From Prevotella micans DSM 21469 = JCM 16134 (GTDB lineage Bacteria > Bacteroidota > Bacteroidia > Bacteroidales > Bacteroidaceae), in the NCBI RefSeq assembly GCF_000614105.1, contig NZ_BAKH01000022.1:1-42472 (forward strand): a DNA stretch of 42,472 nt. Reading direction: 5' to 3'. Both the position numbers and the translations under genes were made by a program. Below the pieces are notes generated by a model that did no database searches, was not told where the DNA came from, and saw nothing but the letters and a program-made list of their open reading frames with translations. Below are positions 30,321-38,140 of the stretch, piece by piece; positions within the stretch are counted from its first letter, which is position 1, and each line of letters opens with the position of its first letter.

Positions 30321-31428
30321 CGGTCTGACCCCTTTCTGTGACTTCGCCGCCCTCGACAGCAAAGAGTTTATAGTCGAAATTGGAATTCTCGAGAATCTTG
30401 TCTAGATGTTCGCGGTTGGTGTCGGTAATGAAAATCTGTCCGAAGTTGTCGGTCGAAACCAATCTCACAATCTGTTCTACTCGTGAGGCGTCGAGTTTGT
30501 CAAAAATATCATCTAACAATAGTAATGGGGTGTTGTCCTGAGCTGTGCGTTGCAGGTATTTGAACTGTGCGAGTTTCAGCGCAAGCACAAACGACTTGCT
30601 CTGACCCTGACTGCCCTCTCGTTTTATCGGAAATCCACCCAGCTCCATCTGCAGATCATCCTTATGGATTCCATGTAGCGAGTATCCCATGATGCGGTCC
30701 TTCATCCTGTCTCGTTGAATCACTTCCAATAGCGGTCCGCGTTGACAATGTGACGAATATCCTAATGAAACACGCTCATTACTTGATGAAATCGTTGCAT
30801 AAATCTCCTCGAACATCGGGATGAGCTCTTTCACAAATGCATCCCGTTTGGTAAATACCTTTTCGCCATGCTCCGCCATCTGCATTTCGAGTAGCTCCAT
30901 GAGCGTAAGGTCTGGCTCGTCCTCTTGTTTCAGTAAACTATTGCGTTGTTGAAGCACTTTGTTATATAATGTGAGCGAGTCGAGGTAGGTACGGTCGTAT
31001 TGTGCAATCACAACGTCCATCAATTTGCGTCGTTCATCGCTTCCACCTTCTATAACAGAGATGTCAGCTGGCGAAACAAACGTCAATGGAATCAATCCGA
31101 TGTGTTCCGAGAGTCGTTTATATTCTTTCTTGTTCCGTTTAAAATGTTTTTTTGTGCCCCGCTTCATCCCGCAATAAATTTGCTCGTGTGTATCATCGTC
31201 GGCAGCATAATCGCCCTCAAGCATGAAGAAATCGCTTTCGTGTCGTATTACCTCCGAATCTTTCGAATTGAATGCACTCCGGCAGAATGACAAATAATAA
31301 ATAACGTCAAGCAAATTGGTCTTGCCGGCGCCATTATGTCCGATGAAGCAGTTCATCTTGGGAGAAAGAGTCAGATTTGTAGCCTGAATATTCTTATAAT
31401 TAATGATAGAAAGCCTTTCTAATCGCAT
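30307..31428 (-). CDS. recF: DNA replication and repair protein RecF
   Basis: An SMC-like ATPase that helps load RecA at gapped DNA. The 373-residue protein starts MRLERLSIINYKN, with Walker A GHNGAGKTN at residues 30-38, the ABC signature region SQGQSKSFVLALKLAQ, and Walker B LLLLDDIFDKLD. The start 20 codons upstream (31488) is rejected because a perfect -7 box (31441-31434) lies inside that extension, only five bases before the chosen ATG. It heads the operon down to the M20 peptidase. Confidence 0.95.
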   Translation of the reverse strand: MRLERLSIINYKNIQATNLTLSPKMNCFIGHNGAGKTNLLDVIYYLSFCRSAFNSKDSEVIRHESDFFMLEGDYAADDDTHEQIYCGMKRGTKKHFKRNKKEYKRLSEHIGLIPLTFVSPADISVIEGGSDERRKLMDVVIAQYDRTYLDSLTLYNKVLQQRNSLLKQEDEPDLTLMELLEMQMAEHGEKVFTKRDAFVKELIPMFEEIYATISSSNERVSLGYSSHCQRGPLLEVIQRDRMKDRIMGYSLHGIHKDDLQMELGGFPIKREGSQGQSKSFVLALKLAQFKYLQRTAQDNTPLLLLDDIFDKLDASRVEQIVRLVSTDNFGQIFITDTNREHLDKILENSNFDYKLFAVEGGEVTERGQTDVQT

Positions 31429-31433
31429 GTGCG

Positions 31434-31441
31434 CAAAGGTA
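31434..31441 (-). promoter_or_regulatory. -7 box of the recF promoter, implying a leaderless transcript
   Basis: TACCTTTG on the minus strand ends five bases before the recF ATG. Transcription would begin at or within a few bases of the start codon. No good TTTG is found 20 bases upstream. Confidence 0.6.
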
Positions 31442-31639
31442 GCAAGATGTTCAAAATTAAATGTATACAATAGAGCACTGTTCCGCATTTACATCGTGAA
31501 GCTTTTCAAATAAATATTTAGACACCTCTTGTCAGGGCGATGAATATTCTCTCTATTTGTTCGGAGAGTGATGGAGATGTGAGTTTGATATATCGTTTAA
31601 ATTATTTTTATTTGTACGCTGAAAATCAATATATGATTT

Positions 31640-33751
31640 ATGAAGAGGTTAATAGATTGTATTAGAATCGGAGGGGTTCTTTTAGTCTTACTTGTGCAAA
31701 CTCTTGAGATTATCGGCCAGAAGCCTGTATTATGGAAGATGTCGGCACTGGTGCGTGAGGCGGCTATAGAAACTTATGGCAACAAGACGAAAGCTCAATT
31801 TAGAAATGAAACTAATGATAGAACGGCTTTGCTCACGGCTTTGGTACGTGCGACGAGCGAGAATACACTAAAAGAATATGGTTGCGAAATCATGGCCAAA
31901 TTCGGAGATATTTATGTCACTATGATTCCACTGAATAATCTTGCCCAGATGTCAAATAGCGAGGAAGTGAAACGCATTGAGACAGGCCATTTTGCATCAG
32001 TACATATGGATACGACTCGGTTTCTAGTGAACGCCGAGGCAGTGAATAGCGGCATGAATTTACCCCATGAATATACTGGCAGGGGAGTCGTGATTGGTGT
32101 GCAGGACATTGGATTCGATCTTACGCATCCAACGTTTTACACGATTGATATGAGGCGTAATAGAATCGTGGCAATGTGGGACCAGTTGTCGACCGATACC
32201 CTAGGCAGTAGGCTATGTGTGGGGCGCGATTATGTGGGACAGAAGGCTCTAGAAATTATAGGATGTTCGCGCGACGGACAGACAGAGGCTCACGGGACAC
32301 ACACGGCTGGAATAGCTGCTGGAAGTGGAGTCGAAGCTCCTGGAGTCGTATCAAATTATAGAGGTATGGCGCCCGAGGCTGATATCTGCTTGGTGGCCAA
32401 TGTAACGAGCGATAACGCTAGGTTCATCGATCCTACCTTATATTATAAATATACTTATGCAACCGACTTGCTCGGATTTAAATATATTTTCGACTACGCT
32501 CGGAGTGTTTCTAAACCATGTGTAATTAACTTCAGCGAAGGTTCACCGCAAGGATTTACCAATGAAGAAATGCTAATCAACGAGGTACTCGACTCACTCA
32601 CCGGGCCTGGAAGAATTATTGTGGCATCGGCAGGTAACGAAGGTGAATTCATTAACCATCTCCATAAAGAACGTGGTCGGGAGAGTGCGGGTAATTTTTT
32701 GCTAGGTAATCCTGATAAGGTATCTCTCACGGCTTTATCGGCCGATGAATTTGTATTTCGGGTGGCAGTCTATAATGACAAACATAATCCGACCATTTTT
32801 ACGATTCCAACCGAACGAATAGTTGCGAGTACCGACTCGTTGCTGTGCGATACTCTACTTGTAGGCGGTCGTCAATATATCGTTAAAGTGTCGGCCTATC
32901 CATCGTGCTATGACTTGTCGCGAACGGCCTATGATTTCATTATATCCTCCAGTCCATCGTTAGGTCACGACGTGTTTGCATCTTTTGAAATAGTTGGTAC
33001 AGACGCAGATGTGGAGGTGTACAGAATGAGAGGTTATCTCACGCCACGCGATCTTAACCCTGCACTTGTGGATGGTGATGTTTCGCAAAGTGTTCATACC
33101 CCGGCCAGTGCACCGTCGGTTATTGCTGTCGGGGCCACGGCATATCGTACGGAATTCGTTAATTATTTGGGCGAAAGAAAGATTTATAACTCAGGAAAGG
33201 ACGGTAGGTTGACTTACTATTCGAGTACCGGACCAAGTCGCGATGGTCGATTGAAGCCTGAAGTGGTTGCACCTGGGCATAATATAATATCAGCCTACAG
33301 CTCTCACTTTGTGATGAATCCTGCAAACAACGGTGCACTGATAGCGAGCGATGTGCGCCATTTTCAACTCAACAATCGCACCTATGCATGGAATGCAAAT
33401 AGCGGTACATCCATGTCGACACCTATTGTGGCAGGTGCTATTGCTTTGTGGCTCGAGGCATATCCGAAGCTCACAGCGGCCGATTGCCGAGCAATATTCG
33501 CACGCACGAGTACTCATAATGACAGTGTAGCCAATTATCCCAACAACCGATATGGCTATGGACAAATTGATGTTCTCGCCGGATTGAAAGAGGTTCTGAA
33601 GTTATCCGCTGCTGGAATTGAAGAGGTAGAGTCCGAATCATCGAGTTCGAATGCAATCTATTTGCTCGACGGACGATTCGTGGGGCTCGATGCAGAGAGC
33701 CTTTCGCCTGGAATATACATTCGTGCCCATCGAAAATTCATAAAGAGATGA
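31640..33751 (+). CDS. Secreted subtilisin-like serine peptidase (S8)
   Basis: A 703-residue exported protease. The signal-anchor-like N-terminus (residues 8-27) is followed by a propeptide-like region to about 140. The catalytic triad is Asp156 (GVQDIGFDLTHP), His218 (EAHGTHTAGIAAG) and Ser591 (NSGTSMSTP). The oxyanion Asn is in ASAGNEG near 332. A long insertion of about 150 residues (360-480) lies between the two halves. The end, YLLDGRFVGLDAESLSPGIYIRAHRKFIKR, resembles the C-terminal tail of other secreted Bacteroidetes proteins. It stands alone in the plus direction; no promoter box was clear. Confidence 0.92.
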   Translation: MKRLIDCIRIGGVLLVLLVQTLEIIGQKPVLWKMSALVREAAIETYGNKTKAQFRNETNDRTALLTALVRATSENTLKEYGCEIMAKFGDIYVTMIPLNNLAQMSNSEEVKRIETGHFASVHMDTTRFLVNAEAVNSGMNLPHEYTGRGVVIGVQDIGFDLTHPTFYTIDMRRNRIVAMWDQLSTDTLGSRLCVGRDYVGQKALEIIGCSRDGQTEAHGTHTAGIAAGSGVEAPGVVSNYRGMAPEADICLVANVTSDNARFIDPTLYYKYTYATDLLGFKYIFDYARSVSKPCVINFSEGSPQGFTNEEMLINEVLDSLTGPGRIIVASAGNEGEFINHLHKERGRESAGNFLLGNPDKVSLTALSADEFVFRVAVYNDKHNPTIFTIPTERIVASTDSLLCDTLLVGGRQYIVKVSAYPSCYDLSRTAYDFIISSSPSLGHDVFASFEIVGTDADVEVYRMRGYLTPRDLNPALVDGDVSQSVHTPASAPSVIAVGATAYRTEFVNYLGERKIYNSGKDGRLTYYSSTGPSRDGRLKPEVVAPGHNIISAYSSHFVMNPANNGALIASDVRHFQLNNRTYAWNANSGTSMSTPIVAGAIALWLEAYPKLTAADCRAIFARTSTHNDSVANYPNNRYGYGQIDVLAGLKEVLKLSAAGIEEVESESSSSNAIYLLDGRFVGLDAESLSPGIYIRAHRKFIKR

Positions 33752-33837
33752 AAGTTACTTCTACTTAATAGTAGGTATTTTGAGGTACACCCTACATTTA
33801 GGTATTGTGAGAAAGAATGCGCCCAGTTACCTTTGCA

Positions 33838-33845
33838 AATGTTAA
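33838..33845 (+). promoter_or_regulatory. -7 box of the flavodoxin promoter
   Basis: TACCTTTG fits the consensus and lies 29 bases before the flavodoxin start. No TTTG at the ideal distance was found. Confidence 0.6.
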
Positions 33846-33874
33846 ATCAGAAATAAAGTCAATTACTTAGGAAT

Positions 33875-34363
33875 ATGAAGAAAACAATTGTAGTTTACGG
33901 TTCATCAACCGGAACTTGCGAAAACATCGCAAATACCATTGGAAGCAAACTTGGTGCAGAAGTAATCAACGTTTCGGATTTCAATGCCGATACCGTTGCC
34001 AACAACGACAACTTGATTCTTGGAACCTCTACATGGGGTGCAGGCGAGTTGCAAGACGATTGGTATGACGGAATAAACGTGCTCAAAGAAGCCGACCTCA
34101 CAGGCAAAACTGTTGCTCTGTTCGGTTGTGGCGACTGCGAATCCTACTCCGACACATTCTGTGGAGCAATGAAGGAAATCTATGATGCAGCTCAAGGCGC
34201 AAATATCCTCCCCGGCGTGTCGACCTCAGACTACACATTCGATGACAGCGACGCCGTTATTGACGGAAACTTCGTTGGTCTTGCCCTCGACGACGTGAAC
34301 GAAGAAGACAAAACCGAAGGTCGCATAGACTCTTGGATTGAGAGCATCAAAGCTCAGCTCTAA
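33875..34363 (+). CDS. Flavodoxin
   Basis: A 162-residue long-chain flavodoxin binding FMN: the phosphate loop GSSTGTCENIA (residues 9-19), the GTSTWGAGELQDDWYDG segment with the isoalloxazine-stacking Trp, and ALFGCGDCESYSDTFCGA. It is a low-potential electron carrier that can replace ferredoxin. Very acidic, as the family is. Together with the DUF2023 gene it forms a pair known in Bacteroidales. Confidence 0.95.
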   Translation: MKKTIVVYGSSTGTCENIANTIGSKLGAEVINVSDFNADTVANNDNLILGTSTWGAGELQDDWYDGINVLKEADLTGKTVALFGCGDCESYSDTFCGAMKEIYDAAQGANILPGVSTSDYTFDDSDAVIDGNFVGLALDDVNEEDKTEGRIDSWIESIKAQL

Positions 34364-34403
34364 GACGAATATCGAGAGGCTCCCTTTTTCAAGCTCGTAG
34401 CTT

Positions 34404-34766
34404 ATGGATACGGAAATGATGCTCTCAGCAGATATGAAAGTTCTTATGAACCATATCTATGAATTCAAGAAAGGTGTCAGGCAAATGGTTCTTTACACTT
34501 TCAACAAGAGGTATGAATCATCCGTGAAAGCAAGGCTTGATCGCCAAAATATTCCCTACCTAACGCAACCCGTAGGCGAAACCTGTTTAAACTTGTTTTT
34601 TGGCAGGCAGGAATGTCTTAACGCGATTCAGCTTATAGTTACGAAACCTTTGAACAAGCTTACTCCTGAAGAAGACTTTATTCTCGGCGCAATGCTAGGC
34701 TACGACATTCGCGTGCAATGCGAACGCTATTGCGAACGGAAATGTCGTTTATGCAGGCAGGCATAG
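34404..34766 (+). CDS. DUF2023 family protein
   Basis: Up to 120 residues. The family core begins at MKVLMNHIYEFKKGVRQMVLYT, so a start at 34434 is as likely as 34404. The C-terminus is cysteine-rich (CERYCERKCRLC), preceded by LTPEEDFILGAMLGYDIRVQ. The function is unknown. Its position 40 bases after flavodoxin suggests a link to the redox carrier, and the cysteine cluster could bind metal or a cluster; both are inferences. Confidence 0.85.
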   Translation: MDTEMMLSADMKVLMNHIYEFKKGVRQMVLYTFNKRYESSVKARLDRQNIPYLTQPVGETCLNLFFGRQECLNAIQLIVTKPLNKLTPEEDFILGAMLGYDIRVQCERYCERKCRLCRQA

Positions 34767-34862
34767 AGAGTATAAATCTGGGAGAAGAAGGAGCTCCAAA
34801 TTATCAAATGAAAATCTTGTTCGCGAAATAAAATTATTTCATAATGTTTTTGTATAATAAAT

Positions 34863-34891
34863 AGGTTTGTCGTGAGACAAGCCTTTTATTG
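34863..34891 (+). terminator. Terminator of the flavodoxin-DUF2023 operon
   Basis: GGTTTGTC pairs with GACAAGCC (one G-U pair) around the tetraloop GTGA, followed by TTTTATT. Confidence 0.7.
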
Positions 34892-35021
34892 TTTATAGCC
34901 TTCCAGTTAACGCTAATTACTGGGAGTCTTGTATCTGATTGCGGAAAGTGCTAGTACTAAATGTTGCTTATACGAAAGGCCATTAAAATGAGATAATGGG
35001 AGTTTTAAGCAGATGTCTACT

Positions 35022-35029
35022 TAATTTTG
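35022..35029 (+). promoter_or_regulatory. -7 box before the DUF2520 gene, nearly leaderless
   Basis: TAATTTTG fits the consensus and ends eight bases before the start codon at 35038, so the leader would be only a few bases. Confidence 0.55.
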
Positions 35030-35037
35030 CCGCCATT

Positions 35038-35820
35038 ATGAAAATAGTTCTCATCGGAGCCGGGAATCTGGCAACACATATCGGAGGAGCTTTGCAACGA
35101 GCAGGACACGAGATAACTCAGGTATATAGTAGGACGATAGAGGCTGCAGCTGAATTGGCCGAAAAATTGGGGGCATCGCACACGAACTGCATAGAGATGA
35201 TTGTTCGCGACGCCGATGTTTACATATTCGCCGTGACTGACGCCGCACTTACCGAGATTATTCATGAGGTGTGCAACGGACGGGAAAATGGACTAATGCT
35301 GCACACATCCGGTTCGACTCCGATGGATTGTTTCCGGGGGATGGCGAAGCGATATGGAGTTCTTTACCCCCTGCAAACTTTCTCCAAGTGCCGCGAAATT
35401 GAGTTTACTAACGTGCCACTCTTCATCGAAGGATGCGATGCGCAGGTGGAAAGAGAAATCGATTTGCTGGCCGACGGAATATCGCATAATCACAGGCATC
35501 TGGATTCGGCCGACCGGCGATATTTGCATCTCTCGGCCGTTTGGGCGTGCAACTTTGTGAATCATTGTTATGACATCGCGGCTGGAATCCTCGGACAACG
35601 CGATATTCCATTCGACGTGCTACTTCCTCTCATCGACGAAACCGCCGCAAAGGTTCATCGACTTCCTCCTAACAAGGCTCAAACCGGGCCAGCCGTGAGA
35701 TTCGACGAGAATATAATCCGTTCGCAGGCCCAGCTTATGTCCGGCGATTCGCGGCTCAAAGATTTATACGAACGAATGTCGACAAGCATTCATCAACGAA
35801 ACAAAAAACAACAATCATGA
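35038..35820 (+). CDS. Rossmann-like and DUF2520 domain protein
   Basis: The 260-residue protein has an N-terminal NAD(P)-binding motif GAGNLATHIGGAL (residues 6-18), a Rossmann domain to about 125 with the LHTSGSTPM segment, and an all-alpha DUF2520 domain (about 130-255, HLSAVWACNFVNHCYDIA). It resembles 6-phosphogluconate dehydrogenase or F420-dependent reductases. The substrate is unknown. The upstream ATG (34996) is rejected because the promoter box lies between. Its stop overlaps the next start by four bases, and the cluster with KdsC-like and Maf genes is typical of Bacteroidales. Confidence 0.88.
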   Translation: MKIVLIGAGNLATHIGGALQRAGHEITQVYSRTIEAAAELAEKLGASHTNCIEMIVRDADVYIFAVTDAALTEIIHEVCNGRENGLMLHTSGSTPMDCFRGMAKRYGVLYPLQTFSKCREIEFTNVPLFIEGCDAQVEREIDLLADGISHNHRHLDSADRRYLHLSAVWACNFVNHCYDIAAGILGQRDIPFDVLLPLIDETAAKVHRLPPNKAQTGPAVRFDENIIRSQAQLMSGDSRLKDLYERMSTSIHQRNKKQQS

Positions 35821-36335
35821 TTAATTACGACTTAAAGAAAATACGCGCAGTGGTATTCGATGTCGACGGCGTTCTCTCGGGCGAAACTGTTTCGATGGGC
35901 CCGGACGGCGAACCCCTCCGAACTGTGAATATGAAAGACGGATATGTAATTCAGCTGGCCGTTAAACTGGGTTTGCACATAGCCATAATAACCGGCGCAC
36001 GCGACGAAAACATCCGCCGCAGGTTCGAGTATCTTGGTGTGAAGGACATCTTTCTCAATTGTTCTCGAAAAATCAAGGTTTGGAACGAATTGATGCAGAA
36101 ATATGGGTTGCTCGAGGAGGAGATGATATATGTGGGCGACGACATTCCCGACCGCGATATTATGCTACGTGCCGGATGCGCCTGTTGTCCGAAGGATGCG
36201 TGCATAGATATCAAAGCCGTGTCGGACTACGTGAGCGACCGTATCGGCGGACATGGCGTTGGTCGTGACATAATAGAACAAGTTCTGCGCGCTCAGGGCA
36301 AATGGATGACATCAAGCGAGGCTTTCGGGTGGTGA
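35817..36335 (+). CDS. HAD family phosphatase, KdsC-like
   Basis: A 172-residue HAD hydrolase of the KdsC (YrbI) type without a cap domain. Motif I is FDVDGVLSG (the two Asp residues), motif II is ITGARDE, a Lys is in SRKIKVW, and motif III is YVGDDIPDRD. It probably hydrolyses 3-deoxy-D-manno-octulosonate 8-phosphate to KDO for lipopolysaccharide, but related enzymes act on other nonulosonic acids. Overlaps the next gene by 34 bases. Confidence 0.88.
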   Translation: MINYDLKKIRAVVFDVDGVLSGETVSMGPDGEPLRTVNMKDGYVIQLAVKLGLHIAIITGARDENIRRRFEYLGVKDIFLNCSRKIKVWNELMQKYGLLEEEMIYVGDDIPDRDIMLRAGCACCPKDACIDIKAVSDYVSDRIGGHGVGRDIIEQVLRAQGKWMTSSEAFGW

Positions 36336-36904
36336 AACAGAACTATAGAATAATCCTGGCCAGTGCGTCGCCGCGCCGTCGGGAATTACTTTCCGGACTT
36401 GATATTGAGTTTGAGGTGCGAGTGTTACCTGGAGTGTCGGAATCGTTTCCGAAGAATCTGCCAGTTTGCGACGTGCCCCAATTCATTGCCGTGGAGAAGG
36501 CCGAGCCTTATACCGGTAAGCTCGTCGAAAACGACCTTCTCATAACGGCCGATACGGTTGTTATTGTCGACAATCAAGTACTCGGTAAACCTGTCGACGC
36601 CCACGATGCGGCACGAATGTTACGGCTTATCAGCGGGCGAACTCACCAGGTTATCACCGGCGTTTGTCTTACAACAGTTTCCTGCCAGCGCAGTTTCTCG
36701 GTAACCACCGACGTAACTTTCAAACAGCTATCCAACGAAGAAATCAACCATTACATTACCCGCTACAAACCGTTCGACAAGGCCGGTGCCTACGGTATTC
36801 AGGAATGGATAGGCTATATTGGCGTAACCTCCATCAATGGCAGCTACTATAATGTTATGGGGTTCCCTGTTCAACGAATTTGGGAGGAAATTCAAAAGCT
36901 CTGA
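36302..36904 (+). CDS. maf: Maf family nucleotide pyrophosphatase
   Basis: Hydrolyses dTTP, UTP or modified nucleoside triphosphates (house-cleaning). The 200-residue protein has the signature ASASPRRRELLSGL near residue 20, the catalytic ITADTVV, and the end DKAGAYGIQEWIGYI with its conserved glycine and acidic residues. The start overlaps the preceding gene; a GTG a few codons later is possible. The 41-bp array starts only a few bases after its stop codon. Confidence 0.92.
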   Translation: MDDIKRGFRVVKQNYRIILASASPRRRELLSGLDIEFEVRVLPGVSESFPKNLPVCDVPQFIAVEKAEPYTGKLVENDLLITADTVVIVDNQVLGKPVDAHDAARMLRLISGRTHQVITGVCLTTVSCQRSFSVTTDVTFKQLSNEEINHYITRYKPFDKAGAYGIQEWIGYIGVTSINGSYYNVMGFPVQRIWEEIQKL

Positions 36905-36910
36905 TAATTG

Positions 36911-37320
36911 GTTTTATGCTTGCGGAAGTTCCGCCGCGCTCAAACCATTTTGTTTTATGCTTGCGGAAGTTCCGCAGCGCTCAAACCATTTTGTTTTATG
37001 CTCGCGGAAGTTCCGCAGCGTCGAAACCATTTTGTTTTATGCTTGCGGAAGTTCCGTAGCGCTCAAACCATTTTGTTTTATGCTCGCGGAAGTTCCGCGG
37101 CGCTCAAACTATTTGGTTTTATACTTGCGGAAGTTCCGCCGCACTCAAACCATTTTGTTTTATGCTTGCGGAAGTTCCGCCGTGCTCAAACTGTTTTGTT
37201 TTATGTTTGCGGAAGTTCCGCGGCGCTCAAACCATTTTGTTTTATACTTGCGGAAGTTCCGCGGCACTCAAACTGTTTTGTTTTATGCTCGCGGAAGTTC
37301 CGCAAGATCCAAACTATTTG
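36911..37320. repeat. Tandem array of ten 41-bp units with core GCGGAAGTTCCGC
   Basis: Ten nearly identical units start at 36911, 36952, 36993, 37034, 37075, 37116, 37157, 37198, 37239 and 37280, and a worn eleventh follows. Each holds the palindrome GCGGAAGTTCCGC (one unit ends TCCGT), then CTCAAACCATTTT and GTTTTATGC. Variation is concentrated just after the palindrome and at the CCATTTT/CTGTTTT/CTATTTG end. Because a unit has almost no stop triplets on the plus strand, overlapping open frames cross it; they are not genes. Confidence 0.95.
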
Positions 37321-37440
37321 GTTTTACTCCTGCACTCGTAATACAACGATTTTACACGTATGATACGTGGGGCTGGTTTAAGAACCCGCCTAGACTCACG
37401 GATGAACAAAGGATTATACGCGGGTACCAACTAGGGCAGC

Positions 37441-37520
37441 ACGTCTGCATGTAGGGACAGACCCCGTGTCTGTCCGACACCCATGCCAATTTGGTCTACC
37501 CCTCCACATAACATATAAAA
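37441..37520. repeat. Interspersed element, copy R3 (left half)
   Basis: TAGGGACAGACCCCGTGTCT, then GTCCGACACCCATGCC and AATTTGGTCTACC match the left arm and middle of the other copies. The right arm is missing. It lies 120 bases after the ten-unit array; nothing else was recognised between them. Confidence 0.75.
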
Positions 37521-37612
37521 GAAATAATGATACCAGCGTCCGATGAGTTGGGAAACGCATATAAAATCTCAGGCACGCTTTCCCAAAGTTGGGATAGGGT
37601 AGGGGGAAATAC

Positions 37613-37647
37613 AAAAGGTCTGCATACGTTCTAACCGTATACAGACC
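37613..37647 (-). terminator. Terminator of the DUF2582 gene
   Basis: On the minus strand GGTCTGTATACG pairs with CGTATGCAGACC (one mismatch) around a seven-base loop, followed by TTTT. Confidence 0.75.
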
Positions 37648-37682
37648 AATCGTGTTTAATAATATAAAATTTAATCTTCTGA

Positions 37683-37958
37683 TTAAGCGAGAGTCATCTT
37701 GTTTGCCTCGTCTTTCACTTTGCCCTCTTTCAGGAGCCAGCCGATTCCGAGAAGTACTTCTTCCATGCTGATTTCTGCGGTTTTGGCAATCTCTGCCACT
37801 GTTAGTGCTTTGTTAGCTGCTGCGAGTGCGTTGTAAACATCGCCTGCTTTAAATCCCACATTCTCGGCATTGAGCATGTTGCCCATGTTTATGGCCTTTT
37901 GGGATGATGCTTTCTTGGCTGTTGTCTTCACTGCGCTAGTTGATTTCTTTTCTACCAT
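37683..37958 (-). CDS. DUF2582 winged helix-turn-helix protein
   Basis: A 91-residue protein with a lysine- and alanine-rich N-terminus (residues 1-22), then a winged-helix fold (FKAGDVYNALAAANKALTVAEIAKTAEISMEEVLLGIGWLLKEGKVK). It probably binds DNA or RNA; targets are unknown. The basic tail is reminiscent of small nucleoid proteins. It stands alone with its own promoter box and terminator. Confidence 0.85.
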   Translation of the reverse strand: MVEKKSTSAVKTTAKKASSQKAINMGNMLNAENVGFKAGDVYNALAAANKALTVAEIAKTAEISMEEVLLGIGWLLKEGKVKDEANKMTLA

Positions 37959-38036
37959 AATTTCTTAATGTCTATTGTTTGTAAATCAGAATAATTCTTG
38001 AATAACATCTTGTTAATGATTGGTTGCAAAAGTAAC

Positions 38037-38044
38037 GGAAATAT
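38037..38044 (-). promoter_or_regulatory. -7 box of the DUF2582 gene promoter
   Basis: TACTTTTG on the minus strand fits TAnnTTTG; the start codon is 78 bases downstream. Confidence 0.5.
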
Positions 38045-38140
38045 CCGACAGGCTATAAGGTTTCATTTACAAAATGGCCTCATAACGGGGTGTAACAGAG
38101 CATTTCAGTGTTTTATTGACATGAATCAATAGTAAAGATT

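Noticed and set aside
36837..37454. Overlapping open frames of 205 and 151 codons crossing the ten-unit array
   Set aside because: The repeat unit has almost no stop triplets on the plus strand, so frames stay open by composition. A 41-bp period shifts the frame each unit, and the product has no known domain.
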